From Zobellia alginiliquefaciens (GTDB taxonomy: Bacteria; Bacteroidota; Bacteroidia; Flavobacteriales; Flavobacteriaceae), in the NCBI RefSeq assembly GCF_029323795.1, contig NZ_CP119758.1:3844001-3908000 (forward strand): a stretch of DNA of 64,000 bases. The letters are read 5' to 3'. The notes below the pieces were generated by a model, which worked only from the letters and a program-made list of their open reading frames with translations, was not told the origin of the DNA and did no database searches. How positions within the stretch are numbered: the first letter of the stretch is position 1; the number at the start of each line of letters is the position of its first letter. The position numbers were made by a program, and so were the translations under genes. Shown piece by piece: positions 1 through 8,740 of the stretch.

Positions 1-152
1 TTAGCTATAGGTAAAACAACTTACTTCTAAACCCATAATACAGCAGCTTTGTTAAATTTTTGGGGTACAAAAATAGGCAAACCATTCATTAAAAATGGGG
101 ACTGCAATCATAAGAAAAACTGAAAGTTTGGAGTTTTGCGAGGAAAAATTTT

Positions 153-755
153 TTAGTTTTTTTCGCATTTAATTAAAAACATGGGCTGGTTTTCCTCTAC
201 TTCAACAATTTCATAGAGGCCATGATCACCAAATTCAGATGCAATTGATTCTTTGTCATAATAGAATATTTTCACCCCTTTGTGAAATTCGTATCGGTCT
301 TTTTCAATTCGCTTTCCTTTACCAAAATTTTGGGCACCTTTTGTTATTGCGGTAAAAACCATTTGGCCGTTATCTGCCAGCTGGTTATAGCAGTCATGTA
401 TTAATTTTGTTCTTTCGTTTGTGTCAAGTAGGTGTATGAGTGCGTAACAGAAAATACCGTCATATTTTTTATTGTCAAATGGCATTTCTGTAACGGAACC
501 GTGATAAAAGGTCATTTCGGTACCATAATGTTTTTGGGCTAAATCAATAGCGGTTTTAGAGATTTCAATTCCCGTAACCTCAATTCCATTTTCTCTGAAA
601 ACTTGCGCATTGCGCCCGTATCCAATACCAGGAATAAGTATATTTCTTAAATTTTTCTCAACAAAGAAATCTTTGGTCAATTCAGCGGATTTTGCAGGGT
701 CAAGGCCCCACATTTCTTGTTTTTCGCTGAAATTTTCTTCCCAAAATTCTGCCAT
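153..755 (-). CDS. Class I SAM-dependent methyltransferase
   Basis: A 200-residue soluble protein with a Rossmann-type SAM-binding fold. Motif I is the glycine-rich IPGIGYGRNA (residues 41-50), followed by the acidic ribose-binding residue in GIEIS (Glu64) and the post-motif DGIFCYALIHLL (about 99-110). It resembles the small TehB or thiopurine-type methyltransferases that act on small molecules, but nothing here identifies the substrate. The N-terminus FWEENFSEKQEMWG is typical of that subgroup. It lies alone on the minus strand with no operon partner on either side. The start is the first ATG. Fold assignment is secure; function is open. Confidence 0.85.
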   Translation of the reverse strand: MAEFWEENFSEKQEMWGLDPAKSAELTKDFFVEKNLRNILIPGIGYGRNAQVFRENGIEVTGIEISKTAIDLAQKHYGTEMTFYHGSVTEMPFDNKKYDGIFCYALIHLLDTNERTKLIHDCYNQLADNGQMVFTAITKGAQNFGKGKRIEKDRYEFHKGVKIFYYDKESIASEFGDHGLYEIVEVEENQPMFLIKCEKN

Positions 756-1153
756 TTTTTATAGTTTTTATTTTATCGAACCTTCCAGTTTAATTGTAGT
801 GCAGCTAAAACAGTTAATTGGTTTTATAAACTTAAAGATACACAGACTCTGTGAACAAGCATAAAAGTCAATATTAAATTTGGGCTATACTTTTACACAA
901 CCCGGCACGCCTATATCTGGCTGATTTACTTTGTTTTCAATTTAAGTTATAAGCTTCTAACTCAACTTCCATCCTAAAATCAGATGTTATCAATTATTTG
1001 GAAATCGGACTTTTTCGGTATAAAAAAAAGACCCAGAAATGAATTCCGGGCCTTTCTAAAGTCGGTCAGTTTTGGTAAGTAGCTAATTCAAACCATTAGT
1101 GACGAGACACAATCGTTTTGAGTTTATAGTTGTTCGGGATAAGCTCAGCAGTA
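756..1153. other. 398-bp intergenic stretch with no supported gene
   Basis: AT-rich DNA between the methyltransferase and the SnoaL-like gene. The only structure I can support is the minus-strand terminator hairpin at 1022-1052. I see no convincing small gene, tRNA or repeat in the rest. Confidence 0.6.
1022..1052 (-). terminator. Rho-independent terminator of the two-domain SnoaL-like gene
   Basis: Read on the minus strand, GGCCCGGAA (1044-1052) pairs with TTCTGGGTC (1030-1038) through nine pairs, two of them G-U. The loop is short and a run of eight T residues follows. It lies about 100 bp downstream of the stop codon of the gene at 1154-2089. Confidence 0.7.
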
Positions 1154-2089
1154 TTACTTTTCTAATAAAGTGCGGTTGAAATAAATTATTTCTGATATGA
1201 TTTTTCCTTCTTCATCAAAATCATCGTTAATGTGCATGGCAAGCTCTATTTCTTTTTTATCCGACTTTCTAATCAGGTGAAAATTCCACCAGGATAGAAC
1301 CGATCTGCCATTGTCCATTTCATATTCCAGATAATCAGGGTAACCGATCATATCTATACTTTTTATTTCAAAATTGTCTAAAAATTCTTGCCTGACTGCC
1401 TTTACGGCATCTCTAGTAATTGGAGCGTTCAAGTCATCGTTAATATTATAGAATCGGGCATCTTCACTATAATAGTCGATAGCCTTGTCCAAATCCCCAT
1501 TTTCAAAGGCATACACAGCCTTTCGGACGGTATTGATATTATCATGGTGGTTGTAGATGGTACCATTGGTACGATCTGATAAACTTTTATACATTTCCTC
1601 AAAAATGCCTTCGTTCATATAGATGATTTCTGTTTTTATTTTTAGGTCTTTGGTAAGCAGGTACAGGCCGTGAACGGGGGAAGTGAATTTCACACCGGTT
1701 TTCTTATGAACTCCTTTTATCAGTTCCCAAGTTTGCACCCATATTTCACCGTTTTCATTGTCCTTTTTGTACTCAATGGCATCAGGGTAAGCACCAGGGA
1801 AATCACTTATAGAGAAGTAGTCAAGTTCATCGTACCAGCGGTAAGCACTTTTTAAATAGCGTGCCTTTTCTGTTCCTTTTATATTAGAATCTGTAGACAC
1901 CCCATTATAAGATTTAAAATCATCGGTCAATAAACTGGCTAATTTAACAGTGTCTCCACTGGCAAAGGCCTCTGTAAAAGTTGCAAGGACATCAATAGAT
2001 GGGTGTTCAGAATAAACGGTTCCATTTTTCTTTTGGGCCAGAGTGATGAGCGAAGTCATCATTACGAGAATTACAATTGTTTTTTTCAT
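1154..2089 (-). CDS. Secreted protein with two SnoaL/NTF2-like domains
   Basis: A 311-residue protein with a signal peptide (MKKTIVILVMMTSLITLAQ) followed by two NTF2-like cone domains at about residues 34-165 and 185-305. Each begins with the typical helix pattern: FTEAFASGDTVKLASLLTDDF in the first, YAFENGDLDKAIDYYSEDARFY in the second. Members of this superfamily bind small hydrophobic ligands or act as cyclases, but the active-site residues are not diagnostic and no reaction can be named. The next gene upstream on the same strand (2147-2665) is a single-domain relative, 57 bp away, so the two are probably cotranscribed. A strong terminator follows at 1022-1052. It is likely periplasmic or extracellular. 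Confidence 0.75.
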   Translation of the reverse strand: MKKTIVILVMMTSLITLAQKKNGTVYSEHPSIDVLATFTEAFASGDTVKLASLLTDDFKSYNGVSTDSNIKGTEKARYLKSAYRWYDELDYFSISDFPGAYPDAIEYKKDNENGEIWVQTWELIKGVHKKTGVKFTSPVHGLYLLTKDLKIKTEIIYMNEGIFEEMYKSLSDRTNGTIYNHHDNINTVRKAVYAFENGDLDKAIDYYSEDARFYNINDDLNAPITRDAVKAVRQEFLDNFEIKSIDMIGYPDYLEYEMDNGRSVLSWWNFHLIRKSDKKEIELAMHINDDFDEEGKIISEIIYFNRTLLEK

Positions 2090-2146
2090 TTTGTAAAGGT
2101 TTGATTATTAAAGTGGTTTAATGTTTATTGGGTTTAATTTTAGTTG

Positions 2147-2665
2147 TCATTCAAGTATAGGTTGATTTAAGGTGTAGCCTAACTGCTGAAGAAACTCCAG
2201 CTCATTATAATAGATGTCTTCTTGTGCTATTTTACCCTGGTTATTAAATAGGATAGTAGCGTAGCCGTTTATTTTAATTTTTTTGCCCGTAGCAGGTATT
2301 TCACTAAATGTTCCGGTATTTGTGCCGGTGAATGTCCATTGGGTGAATAGTTGTCTATCCTTGATCGTAATGGTTTCAGTGATGATTTTGGCATCCGGAA
2401 AGCCTGTAAAATAGAGGGTCATAAAGGCCTGCTTTTCACTTTGGTTATTGGCTATTCGGATACCGTTGTGATTACAGGTATAATTATTTGCAATGGTGGA
2501 TTTTAGAGTATCCATGTTTTTTTCGTTCCATGCTATTTCTATGAAGTTTTTGAAATTAGCAGTGAGTTGTTGCTCTTGTGCGGTAGGATCATGAGTGGTG
2601 CCATTGTCTTTGCAAGACAGCGGTATAATGATAAGAAATGAGAATAAAAGTCCTAAAGCTTTCAT
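2147..2665 (-). CDS. SnoaL-like (ester cyclase type) lipoprotein
   Basis: A 172-residue protein with a lipoprotein signal (MKALGLLFSFLIIIPLSCKDNG, lipid-attachment Cys18) and one SnoaL-like domain over about residues 32-165. The segment NFIEIAWNEKNMDTLKSTIANNYTCN and the later FTGFPDAKIITETITIKDRQLFTQWTFTGTNTG match the ester-cyclase/SnoaL pattern, in which a short-chain cone fold holds a small ligand. It probably sits in the cell envelope. It is upstream of the two-domain relative at 1154-2089 on the same strand. The divergent neighbour at 2884 is a sensor kinase; a functional tie is possible but not shown. The substrate is unknown. Confidence 0.75.
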   Translation of the reverse strand: MKALGLLFSFLIIIPLSCKDNGTTHDPTAQEQQLTANFKNFIEIAWNEKNMDTLKSTIANNYTCNHNGIRIANNQSEKQAFMTLYFTGFPDAKIITETITIKDRQLFTQWTFTGTNTGTFSEIPATGKKIKINGYATILFNNQGKIAQEDIYYNELEFLQQLGYTLNQPILE

Positions 2666-2883
2666 AGCTACCCTACATATGAAGGTTATTAATTTAGCAG
2701 GAGGAACTTTGCATATAATTTTGAATGAAGCTATTGATTTCTAATACGCAAGGTTTGTGAAAAAGGACGAAGTACTCTAATTACTGTCCGAATAGCCAAA
2801 TAATTTTACCGAAGTAAATATTGTAGGATTGTTGTATATTTAAACATCCTCATTTTTTCCCCTGGTGAGAAACACAACCAACC

Positions 2884-4845
2884 ATGGAAAAAAAAATATT
2901 CTACTCCGTTTTTTTCTTTTCTTTTTTTATCCTGAATTGTACGCCGCTCTTTGCTCAAATTACGGAGTTGTACGATGGCAAATCCTATAAAAAAATATTT
3001 GTAGAAACGGATAATTTCGGAGCTTCTTACTTAGATTTCCTAGAGAAATCTTATCCTTTGGCAAGACCGGATTCCGTTAAGTTCTCCATGCTTAATGATC
3101 TTGCTTATTATTGGCACACTAGAAACTTGACCAAAGCGATGGAGTTTACTAAAGTAGGCTTGGCATTGACCAAAACAAGTAATGACACGCTGTGGGAAGG
3201 CCGTTTTCAGATAACCGAAGCCGCAATTTTACTCCGAAAGGAAAAGCTTGACCAAGCCGAAAAAGTGCTGGAAAGTGCAAAGTGTAAGGTTATGGAAAAG
3301 GATTTAGCGCATTTAAATACCCAATTAGGGTATGTATACGAGCGTAGGGGGAAATTAGGCAAAGCCGCAGACTATGCCCTTGAAGCCTTACGAGTAGGTG
3401 AAAAATTGAACGATAATCGGGCAATTGCAATGGCATATAGCGATTTAAGTAATCTCTTTTGGAAACAGTCAAAGTTTGAAACGGGTCTAGAATACGGACT
3501 CAAATCATTGTTGCTATATGAAGAGCGCCGTATTAATGATTTAGATTATGATTTTACGCTTTTTGTCGTTGGAAATAACTACTTGTCATTGGGCAGGCAT
3601 GAAGAGGCCTTAAACTACCTTCGGCATTCTATTGCTATTGGCGAGCGTTATGGTTTTTACAATAACCTGAGCGATGCCTATATGGTTATGTTGGATACAT
3701 ATGCTTATCTCAACGAATTTGAAAAAGCTGAAGAAGCTGGTTCCAATGCCTTGAAATATGCGGAGTTGCTAGATAATAATTTTCTAACGATGCGAAGTTG
3801 GCTCTCCATTGGTAAGGTGAAGAACCTGCAGGGGAAGTATACCTCTGCCATTGACTGTCTTGAAAAATCCATTACCATAGCTACAGATGATTTTGGCGAT
3901 GCATTCTTTTTGAGTCAGGCGTATGAGGCTTTGGGCAAGGCGCATGCGGGAAACCATCAGTATAAAGAAGCTTATACCGCACTTGCTAAGTACGATACAT
4001 ATAAGGCTGCTGTTTTTACGGCCGAGGCAGACAATAGAACATCATTGTTAAGAACAGAATTTGACGTAGCCGGTAAAGAGGGAAAGATTCGCTCACAAGA
4101 AGCCCTCATTTCAAAACAGCGTACCACACAAAACCTGATTATTGTTATTGCCGGACTGTTACTTTTACTTCTGTTAATTTCCTACAAGGCAATTCAGAAT
4201 AAATTAAAGGCAAACAAAATGCTCGAAAAGCAAAATAAGGAGAAGGAATTTTTGCTAAAGGAAATACATCATAGGGTTAAGAACAACTTGGAAATTGTAT
4301 CTAGTTTACTATCGCTACAATCTGCACGAATAAAGGATGCCGGTATGCTTTCCACCATGAGGGAAAGCCAACATAGGGTTCAGAGTATGGGTATGATCCA
4401 TCAAAAGCTGTATACCGGCAAGAATTTGGCAGCGGTTGAAATGAAGGGCTATTTTAAGCAGTTGGGCGAATATATTATTGATGCTTTTGGAGCCAATGAA
4501 AATGTGCGTTTAGAGGTTGAAATGGAAAATCTAGAGTTAGATGTTGATTTGGCTATTCCCATTGGACTTATTGTAAACGAACTGTTTACGAATTCACTAA
4601 AATATGCTTTTCCAAAAGGAAGAAAAGGGAAGATTAGAATAAGCCTGGTAGAAGAAAAAGGGAAACTAAAGTTAGAGGTTATGGATAACGGTATAGGGAA
4701 ACAACTAGATACAAATACCCAAGGCACAGGATTTGGCACACAATTGGTAGAGTTGCTTACAAAACAATTGGATGGCAAAATGATACTTAAAATAAATCCG
4801 GGAACAGCAGTATCCATTCAATTTGAACCTGGCAAAGCGGCGTGA
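2884..4845 (+). CDS. TPR-containing sensor histidine kinase (HisKA_2 family)
   Basis: A 653-residue membrane kinase. A signal peptide (residues 1-25) leads into an extracytoplasmic array of about eight tetratricopeptide repeats (about 65-395), then a transmembrane helix (418-434, LIIVIAGLLLLLLLISY). The phosphoacceptor box is EIHHRVKNNLEIVSSLLSLQ (460-479), characteristic of the HisKA_2/HWE-like class. The ATPase has an N-box (NELFTNSLKYAFP, 565-577), a G1 box (DNGIG, 601-605) and a G2 region (GTGFGTQLV). Its stop codon overlaps the alternative GTG start of the LytTR regulator, so the two form a translationally coupled two-component system. TPR-kinase plus LytTR pairs are common in Flavobacteriia. 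The stimulus is unknown; the TPR domain suggests protein sensing. Confidence 0.9.
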   Translation: MEKKIFYSVFFFSFFILNCTPLFAQITELYDGKSYKKIFVETDNFGASYLDFLEKSYPLARPDSVKFSMLNDLAYYWHTRNLTKAMEFTKVGLALTKTSNDTLWEGRFQITEAAILLRKEKLDQAEKVLESAKCKVMEKDLAHLNTQLGYVYERRGKLGKAADYALEALRVGEKLNDNRAIAMAYSDLSNLFWKQSKFETGLEYGLKSLLLYEERRINDLDYDFTLFVVGNNYLSLGRHEEALNYLRHSIAIGERYGFYNNLSDAYMVMLDTYAYLNEFEKAEEAGSNALKYAELLDNNFLTMRSWLSIGKVKNLQGKYTSAIDCLEKSITIATDDFGDAFFLSQAYEALGKAHAGNHQYKEAYTALAKYDTYKAAVFTAEADNRTSLLRTEFDVAGKEGKIRSQEALISKQRTTQNLIIVIAGLLLLLLLISYKAIQNKLKANKMLEKQNKEKEFLLKEIHHRVKNNLEIVSSLLSLQSARIKDAGMLSTMRESQHRVQSMGMIHQKLYTGKNLAAVEMKGYFKQLGEYIIDAFGANENVRLEVEMENLELDVDLAIPIGLIVNELFTNSLKYAFPKGRKGKIRISLVEEKGKLKLEVMDNGIGKQLDTNTQGTGFGTQLVELLTKQLDGKMILKINPGTAVSIQFEPGKAA

Positions 4846-4847
4846 AT

Positions 4848-5579
4848 ATGAAGAACAAGACCCGAATACTTATAGTGGAAGATGACATGATTATAGCTGC
4901 CAATATCTCATTGCAATTAGAGAGTTTGGGATATGAAGTTACTGGCATCGTAACAAGGGGAGAGGAAGCTTTAATGCAAACCAAAGAGAATGCACCTGAT
5001 ATTTTATTGCTTGATATTAATTTAAAAGGACCTTTGAACGGTATTCAAACGGCAATGGAAATTCATAAGCATAGTGATATTCCCGTTATCTATCTTACGG
5101 CCAATACAGATGAAGCCACATTTTCTGCGGCCAAGGAAACCAAACCCAAGGCCTTTATAACAAAGCCCTTCAATAAATTAAATCTAGAGCGGACTATAGA
5201 ATTGGTAGCTGACCAGCTAGTGAAGGAGAATGTCCAAACAGCATCGCTACCTGATCTAGAAGTTCTTGAGGATCGCGTATTTATTCGCTATAATGGTAAA
5301 ATGGAAAAACTGCTGCTAGATGATATGCTTTATATTGAAGCGAACCGGAATTACTGCACTGTGGTGACCCAAACGAAACGTTTTGTATTGAGCCAAACCC
5401 TGAAAATAATGCAAGAACGACTGCCGAAAGCCAATTTTGTTCGCGTACACCGATCGTTTATAGTGAACATCTCTAAGCTTGATACAATTGCTGATGACCA
5501 TTTAGTTATCAATAGAAAGGTTATTCCATTGAGTAAATCCCAGAAAGAACTACTATTTCAGAGGATACAGACCATTTAA
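4848..5579 (+). CDS. LytTR-family response regulator
   Basis: A 243-residue cytoplasmic regulator. An N-terminal receiver domain shows the acidic pair in IVEDDM, the phosphoacceptor Asp in LLLDINLKG and the conserved Lys in FITKPF. A C-terminal LytTR DNA-binding domain (about residue 145 to the end) contains the typical YIEANRNYCTVVT and FVRVHRSFIVNISKL motifs. The ATG at 4848 is chosen. A GTG at 4842 overlaps the kinase stop codon (GTGA) and would add two residues. Partner of the TPR kinase immediately upstream. LytTR proteins bind paired direct repeats in promoters, but no target site can be assigned here. Confidence 0.9.
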   Translation: MKNKTRILIVEDDMIIAANISLQLESLGYEVTGIVTRGEEALMQTKENAPDILLLDINLKGPLNGIQTAMEIHKHSDIPVIYLTANTDEATFSAAKETKPKAFITKPFNKLNLERTIELVADQLVKENVQTASLPDLEVLEDRVFIRYNGKMEKLLLDDMLYIEANRNYCTVVTQTKRFVLSQTLKIMQERLPKANFVRVHRSFIVNISKLDTIADDHLVINRKVIPLSKSQKELLFQRIQTI

Positions 5580-5597
5580 TGGGGTATTACTCCCCAT
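5579..5597. terminator. Weak hairpin between convergent genes
   Basis: ATGGGG and CCCCAT flank a 7-nt loop directly after the response-regulator stop codon, in the 54-bp gap to the convergent DUF349 gene. There is no good T tract on either side, so terminator function is only suggested by position. Confidence 0.3.
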
Positions 5598-5633
5598 ACC
5601 ATTCAAATATATTAGCTGCATTAAAGCTACATC

Positions 5634-7781
5634 TTACTCTTCTTCGCTTCCTTCTGCTGTTTCTTCCTCAGCATCGTTAGCCCTGTTTAAATCATTTTTT
5701 AAGATGTTGAGTTTCTTTAGCTTCGCTTTCCAGGTCTCTAAAGTTTCTTTATGCGCGTCTACGCGTTTAATTACATCACGAACTAAAGGGTTATCTTCGG
5801 AAGCGTTGGAGAAGAACTGAAGGTTTGTTTCTAATTGACGAATCTCACCTTTACTTTCCTCTATTTTCTTACGGATGAAACTACGCTCGTTTTGTATAGC
5901 TCGTTCGTTATCGGCATTTGCCAATTCCTGAATTTTATTTCCATATTTCAACAATTCCGACTCTTGACGGTCAATATCCAATTTCTTGAAAATTCCGTCT
6001 AGAATTTTATTGAACTTTTGGTCTATGTTCTTTTTCTTAAAAGGAACTCTACCATATGATTTCCACTCCGCAATAAACGCTTTTATAGCTTTAAGGTCTT
6101 CGTCTCGCTTGCCGGACAGTTTAAAAGCGGACACTTTTTCAAGACAGGCACTTTTCTTCTCAAAGTTTTCTTGCTCTTCTTTAAGCCCTTCATTTTTTAG
6201 GGCATGTAGACGGTCAAAATAATGGTTGCAAGCGGTTTTGAACTCCTTCCATATCTTATCTGAGTATTTTCTAGGTACGTGTCCAATTTGCTTCCATTCA
6301 TTCTGAATGCGTTTCATTTCTGGGGTAACCCTGTCATACTCTTCGCTATCTTTTAGCGCAACGGCACGGTCAAGTAATGCTCTTTTTTTGTCTAGGTTTT
6401 CTTGTTGTTCCTTCTTTAGGTTCTTGTAATAGGCATTTTTGCTCCTATTGAAATTACGAACGGCCGTTTTGAAAGCATCCCAGGTTTTTTCATTTTGACT
6501 TCTAGGGACTTTACCAGCTTCGAAAAAAGCATTTCTACGTTCTTCCAGTTTTTTGATTTGTTGCTGTAGCGCTTTGTGGCTGGTAGCAACATTTTGGGAC
6601 ATAGCTTCAATAGTAGCTATTATTTCATTCTTTTTAACCAGATTCTGCTCGTATTGTGCATCAAGCTCTTTGTAATGGTCTTGCCTTCTCTGGTGCAAGA
6701 CCTTTGTGGCATTACTAAAACGCTCCCATATTTCCTCACGATGTTCTTGACCTACAGGACCAATATCCTCTTTCCAGATTTTATGCAAGGTCTGTAAATC
6801 TCTAAAAGCAATGGTCAGGTCTGGCTCTTTGGCTAGGGTTTCCGCCTGTATCACTAATTTCTCCTTTTCTTCTAAATTATGTTTAAAATCAAGGTCCCGT
6901 AACTCTCGGTTCAGGTGTAGAAAATCATAAAAGATTTCAATGTGATGTTGATAGGTACGCCATACATTGTTGTACTCGGTCCTTGGTATGGGGCCAGCAT
7001 TACGCCAGTTTTCCTGAAGTTCCTTGAACGCTTTGTAAGTGGTGTTCATGTCCTCATCAACATTGACAAGACCTTTTAGTTCTTCAATGATCTCAAGGCG
7101 TCTGTTAAGATTTTCTTTGAGGTTTTTTTCGAGGGATTTATAGTATTGATTGCGTTTCTCACGATAATCACCATAAACCTCGTTGAATTGTCTTTTAGTT
7201 ACTGAATTGTATCTAAAGTCAATTTCATTACCTCCTCCATTTATAAAATCTTCCTTTTTCCCTTCAATGAATTCTTGAAATTTTAGGTCAAATTCAGATT
7301 TAATGCCATCTACATGTTTCTTTATGGCCTGCACTTTTTCATTACGAACCAATTTTTGAAGTTCACCTACCAAATTTTCCATAGACATGGAATGGTAATC
7401 CAAAAGTGGAATAGTATGGCGTTCTTTGTTGTCCGTATCTTCTGCATCTTCAGCATTGTTCTCGTCAATTTCGTCAAGAACATCTTCTTTTTCCTCCGTT
7501 TTCTCTTCTTTTTTAGGAGCAGCAGTAGCAGTTTCTTCTTTAATAGATTCGGACGGAGATTCTTTTTCGGAAGCTGAAGGTTGCTCAACTTCGGGAGTTA
7601 CCGTTGTTTGTGCTTCGTTGTAAGAGCCTTCATCCTCGGGTGTTCCGGATAGTTCTTTTTCAGGAGTAGCCACCGTTTGAGAAGCCTCCGTACTAGTGGA
7701 ATTCTCCGTATTTTCGATGATTTCTTCTTTGTTTTCTTCCCCTACGTTATGTTGTAGTTCCCGTTCCTTATCTTCCATCAT
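5634..7781 (-). CDS. DUF349 repeat protein
   Basis: A 715-residue soluble protein. The first 130 residues or so are acidic and low-complexity (rich in Glu, Thr, Ser and Pro), probably disordered. The rest is a succession of about five to six DUF349 helical units, recognisable by repeated patterns such as the W-x8-P-R motifs (WRNAGPIPRTEYNNVW, WKQIGHVPRKYSDKIW, WKSYGRVPFKKKN), each followed by charged coiled-coil helices. The function of DUF349 in Bacteroidota is not established. It ends a minus-strand run DUF368-DUF368-aroE-DUF349, with a 188-bp gap after aroE, so it may also have its own promoter. The start is one of two adjacent ATGs. Confidence 0.85.
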   Translation of the reverse strand: MMEDKERELQHNVGEENKEEIIENTENSTSTEASQTVATPEKELSGTPEDEGSYNEAQTTVTPEVEQPSASEKESPSESIKEETATAAPKKEEKTEEKEDVLDEIDENNAEDAEDTDNKERHTIPLLDYHSMSMENLVGELQKLVRNEKVQAIKKHVDGIKSEFDLKFQEFIEGKKEDFINGGGNEIDFRYNSVTKRQFNEVYGDYREKRNQYYKSLEKNLKENLNRRLEIIEELKGLVNVDEDMNTTYKAFKELQENWRNAGPIPRTEYNNVWRTYQHHIEIFYDFLHLNRELRDLDFKHNLEEKEKLVIQAETLAKEPDLTIAFRDLQTLHKIWKEDIGPVGQEHREEIWERFSNATKVLHQRRQDHYKELDAQYEQNLVKKNEIIATIEAMSQNVATSHKALQQQIKKLEERRNAFFEAGKVPRSQNEKTWDAFKTAVRNFNRSKNAYYKNLKKEQQENLDKKRALLDRAVALKDSEEYDRVTPEMKRIQNEWKQIGHVPRKYSDKIWKEFKTACNHYFDRLHALKNEGLKEEQENFEKKSACLEKVSAFKLSGKRDEDLKAIKAFIAEWKSYGRVPFKKKNIDQKFNKILDGIFKKLDIDRQESELLKYGNKIQELANADNERAIQNERSFIRKKIEESKGEIRQLETNLQFFSNASEDNPLVRDVIKRVDAHKETLETWKAKLKKLNILKNDLNRANDAEEETAEGSEEE

Positions 7782-7969
7782 TTCTAAGATATTGATTTTG
7801 CAAAATGCAAGGGTAAGATACTAACAACCACTCTAACAACAAAAGGTATAGGGGTATTTTAGCTTTTAGCAAAAATGTGGATTTCTCCGCAGACCTTGTA
7901 AAAGCCAATGAAATTGTAACTGTCTTTTAGTAAGTTGATTAGATGTGAAACGAAAGAAGGAAGACCGGA

Positions 7970-8710
7970 TTAACTTTCTTGCCAAATCTGCCATGAACGG
8001 TCTGCTTGAAGTTCTAACATTCGTAAACCGTTACAGATTTGGGCTCCTTTGGACTCTCCTGCTCTTAAAAAGGCAGTTTTTTCAGGATTGTAGATAAGGT
8101 CGAATAGAAAATGTTGATCACTAAGAAAATCGTAGGGTAGGGAAGGACGCTCCTCAATATTTGGGTGAGTACCAAGAGGAGTACAGTTCACTAAAATTGT
8201 ATGATCTTTTAATACGTCTTTAGTAACTTGATCATAGCTTATTTTATTATTACCAGGACTTCTCGAGACGAAAGTATAGGAAATACCAAGCTCACCTAAA
8301 ACATATGCTACGGCTTTGGAAGCACCACCGGTACCCAATATTAATGCTTTGGTGTGGTGAGGTTTTAAAAAAGGCAACATGGCATTCTTAAATCCATAAG
8401 CATCCGTATTAAAGCCTTTTAAGCCGTTTTCCGTAAATTGGATGGTATTCACGGCTCCTATTTTTTCAGCTTCCTGATCGAGTTCGTCTAAAAATGGCAT
8501 TACTTGTTGTTTGTAGGGTATGGTAACATTCATACCATAAATATCCTTGTTGTCTTTTAGCACGTCTGTAATTTCTTCAATAGCTTGAAAGTCGAAGTTC
8601 TCATAAGAATGGTCATCTAGACCCATATTAGAAAATTTCTCCGTGAAATACCCACGAGAGAATGAATATGAAATATCTTTTCCTATTAATCCGAATCTTA
8701 CTTTTTTCAT
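7970..8710 (-). CDS. aroE: Shikimate dehydrogenase
   Basis: A 246-residue cytoplasmic NADP-dependent oxidoreductase that reduces 3-dehydroshikimate to shikimate in aromatic amino-acid biosynthesis. Visible motifs are the shikimate-binding start GLIGKDISYSFS, the catalytic Lys67 in NVTIPYKQ, Asp103 in GFNTDAYGF, the nucleotide-binding loop ILGTGGASKAV (about 123-133) and the family motif NCTPLGTHP. It is slightly shorter than the E. coli enzyme (272 residues), as is usual in Bacteroidota. It sits 30 bp downstream of the second DUF368 gene, so it probably shares the transcript starting upstream of 10695. Confidence 0.95.
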   Translation of the reverse strand: MKKVRFGLIGKDISYSFSRGYFTEKFSNMGLDDHSYENFDFQAIEEITDVLKDNKDIYGMNVTIPYKQQVMPFLDELDQEAEKIGAVNTIQFTENGLKGFNTDAYGFKNAMLPFLKPHHTKALILGTGGASKAVAYVLGELGISYTFVSRSPGNNKISYDQVTKDVLKDHTILVNCTPLGTHPNIEERPSLPYDFLSDQHFLFDLIYNPEKTAFLRAGESKGAQICNGLRMLELQADRSWQIWQES

Positions 8711-8740
8711 TTTTCTGTTTTGAGATAAATGCGAAGCCTT

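Noticed and set aside
1-152. End of a gene entering from the left
   Set aside because: All three plus-strand frames reach a stop within the first 30 bases and no minus-strand frame is long, so no coding claim can be supported.
4449-4817. 122-residue minus-strand frame inside the kinase gene
   Set aside because: Lies wholly opposite the ATPase domain with clear N and G boxes; antisense shadow.
5579-5597. Strong terminator between the LytTR and DUF349 genes
   Set aside because: Stem is only six base pairs without a T tract; listed as weak only.
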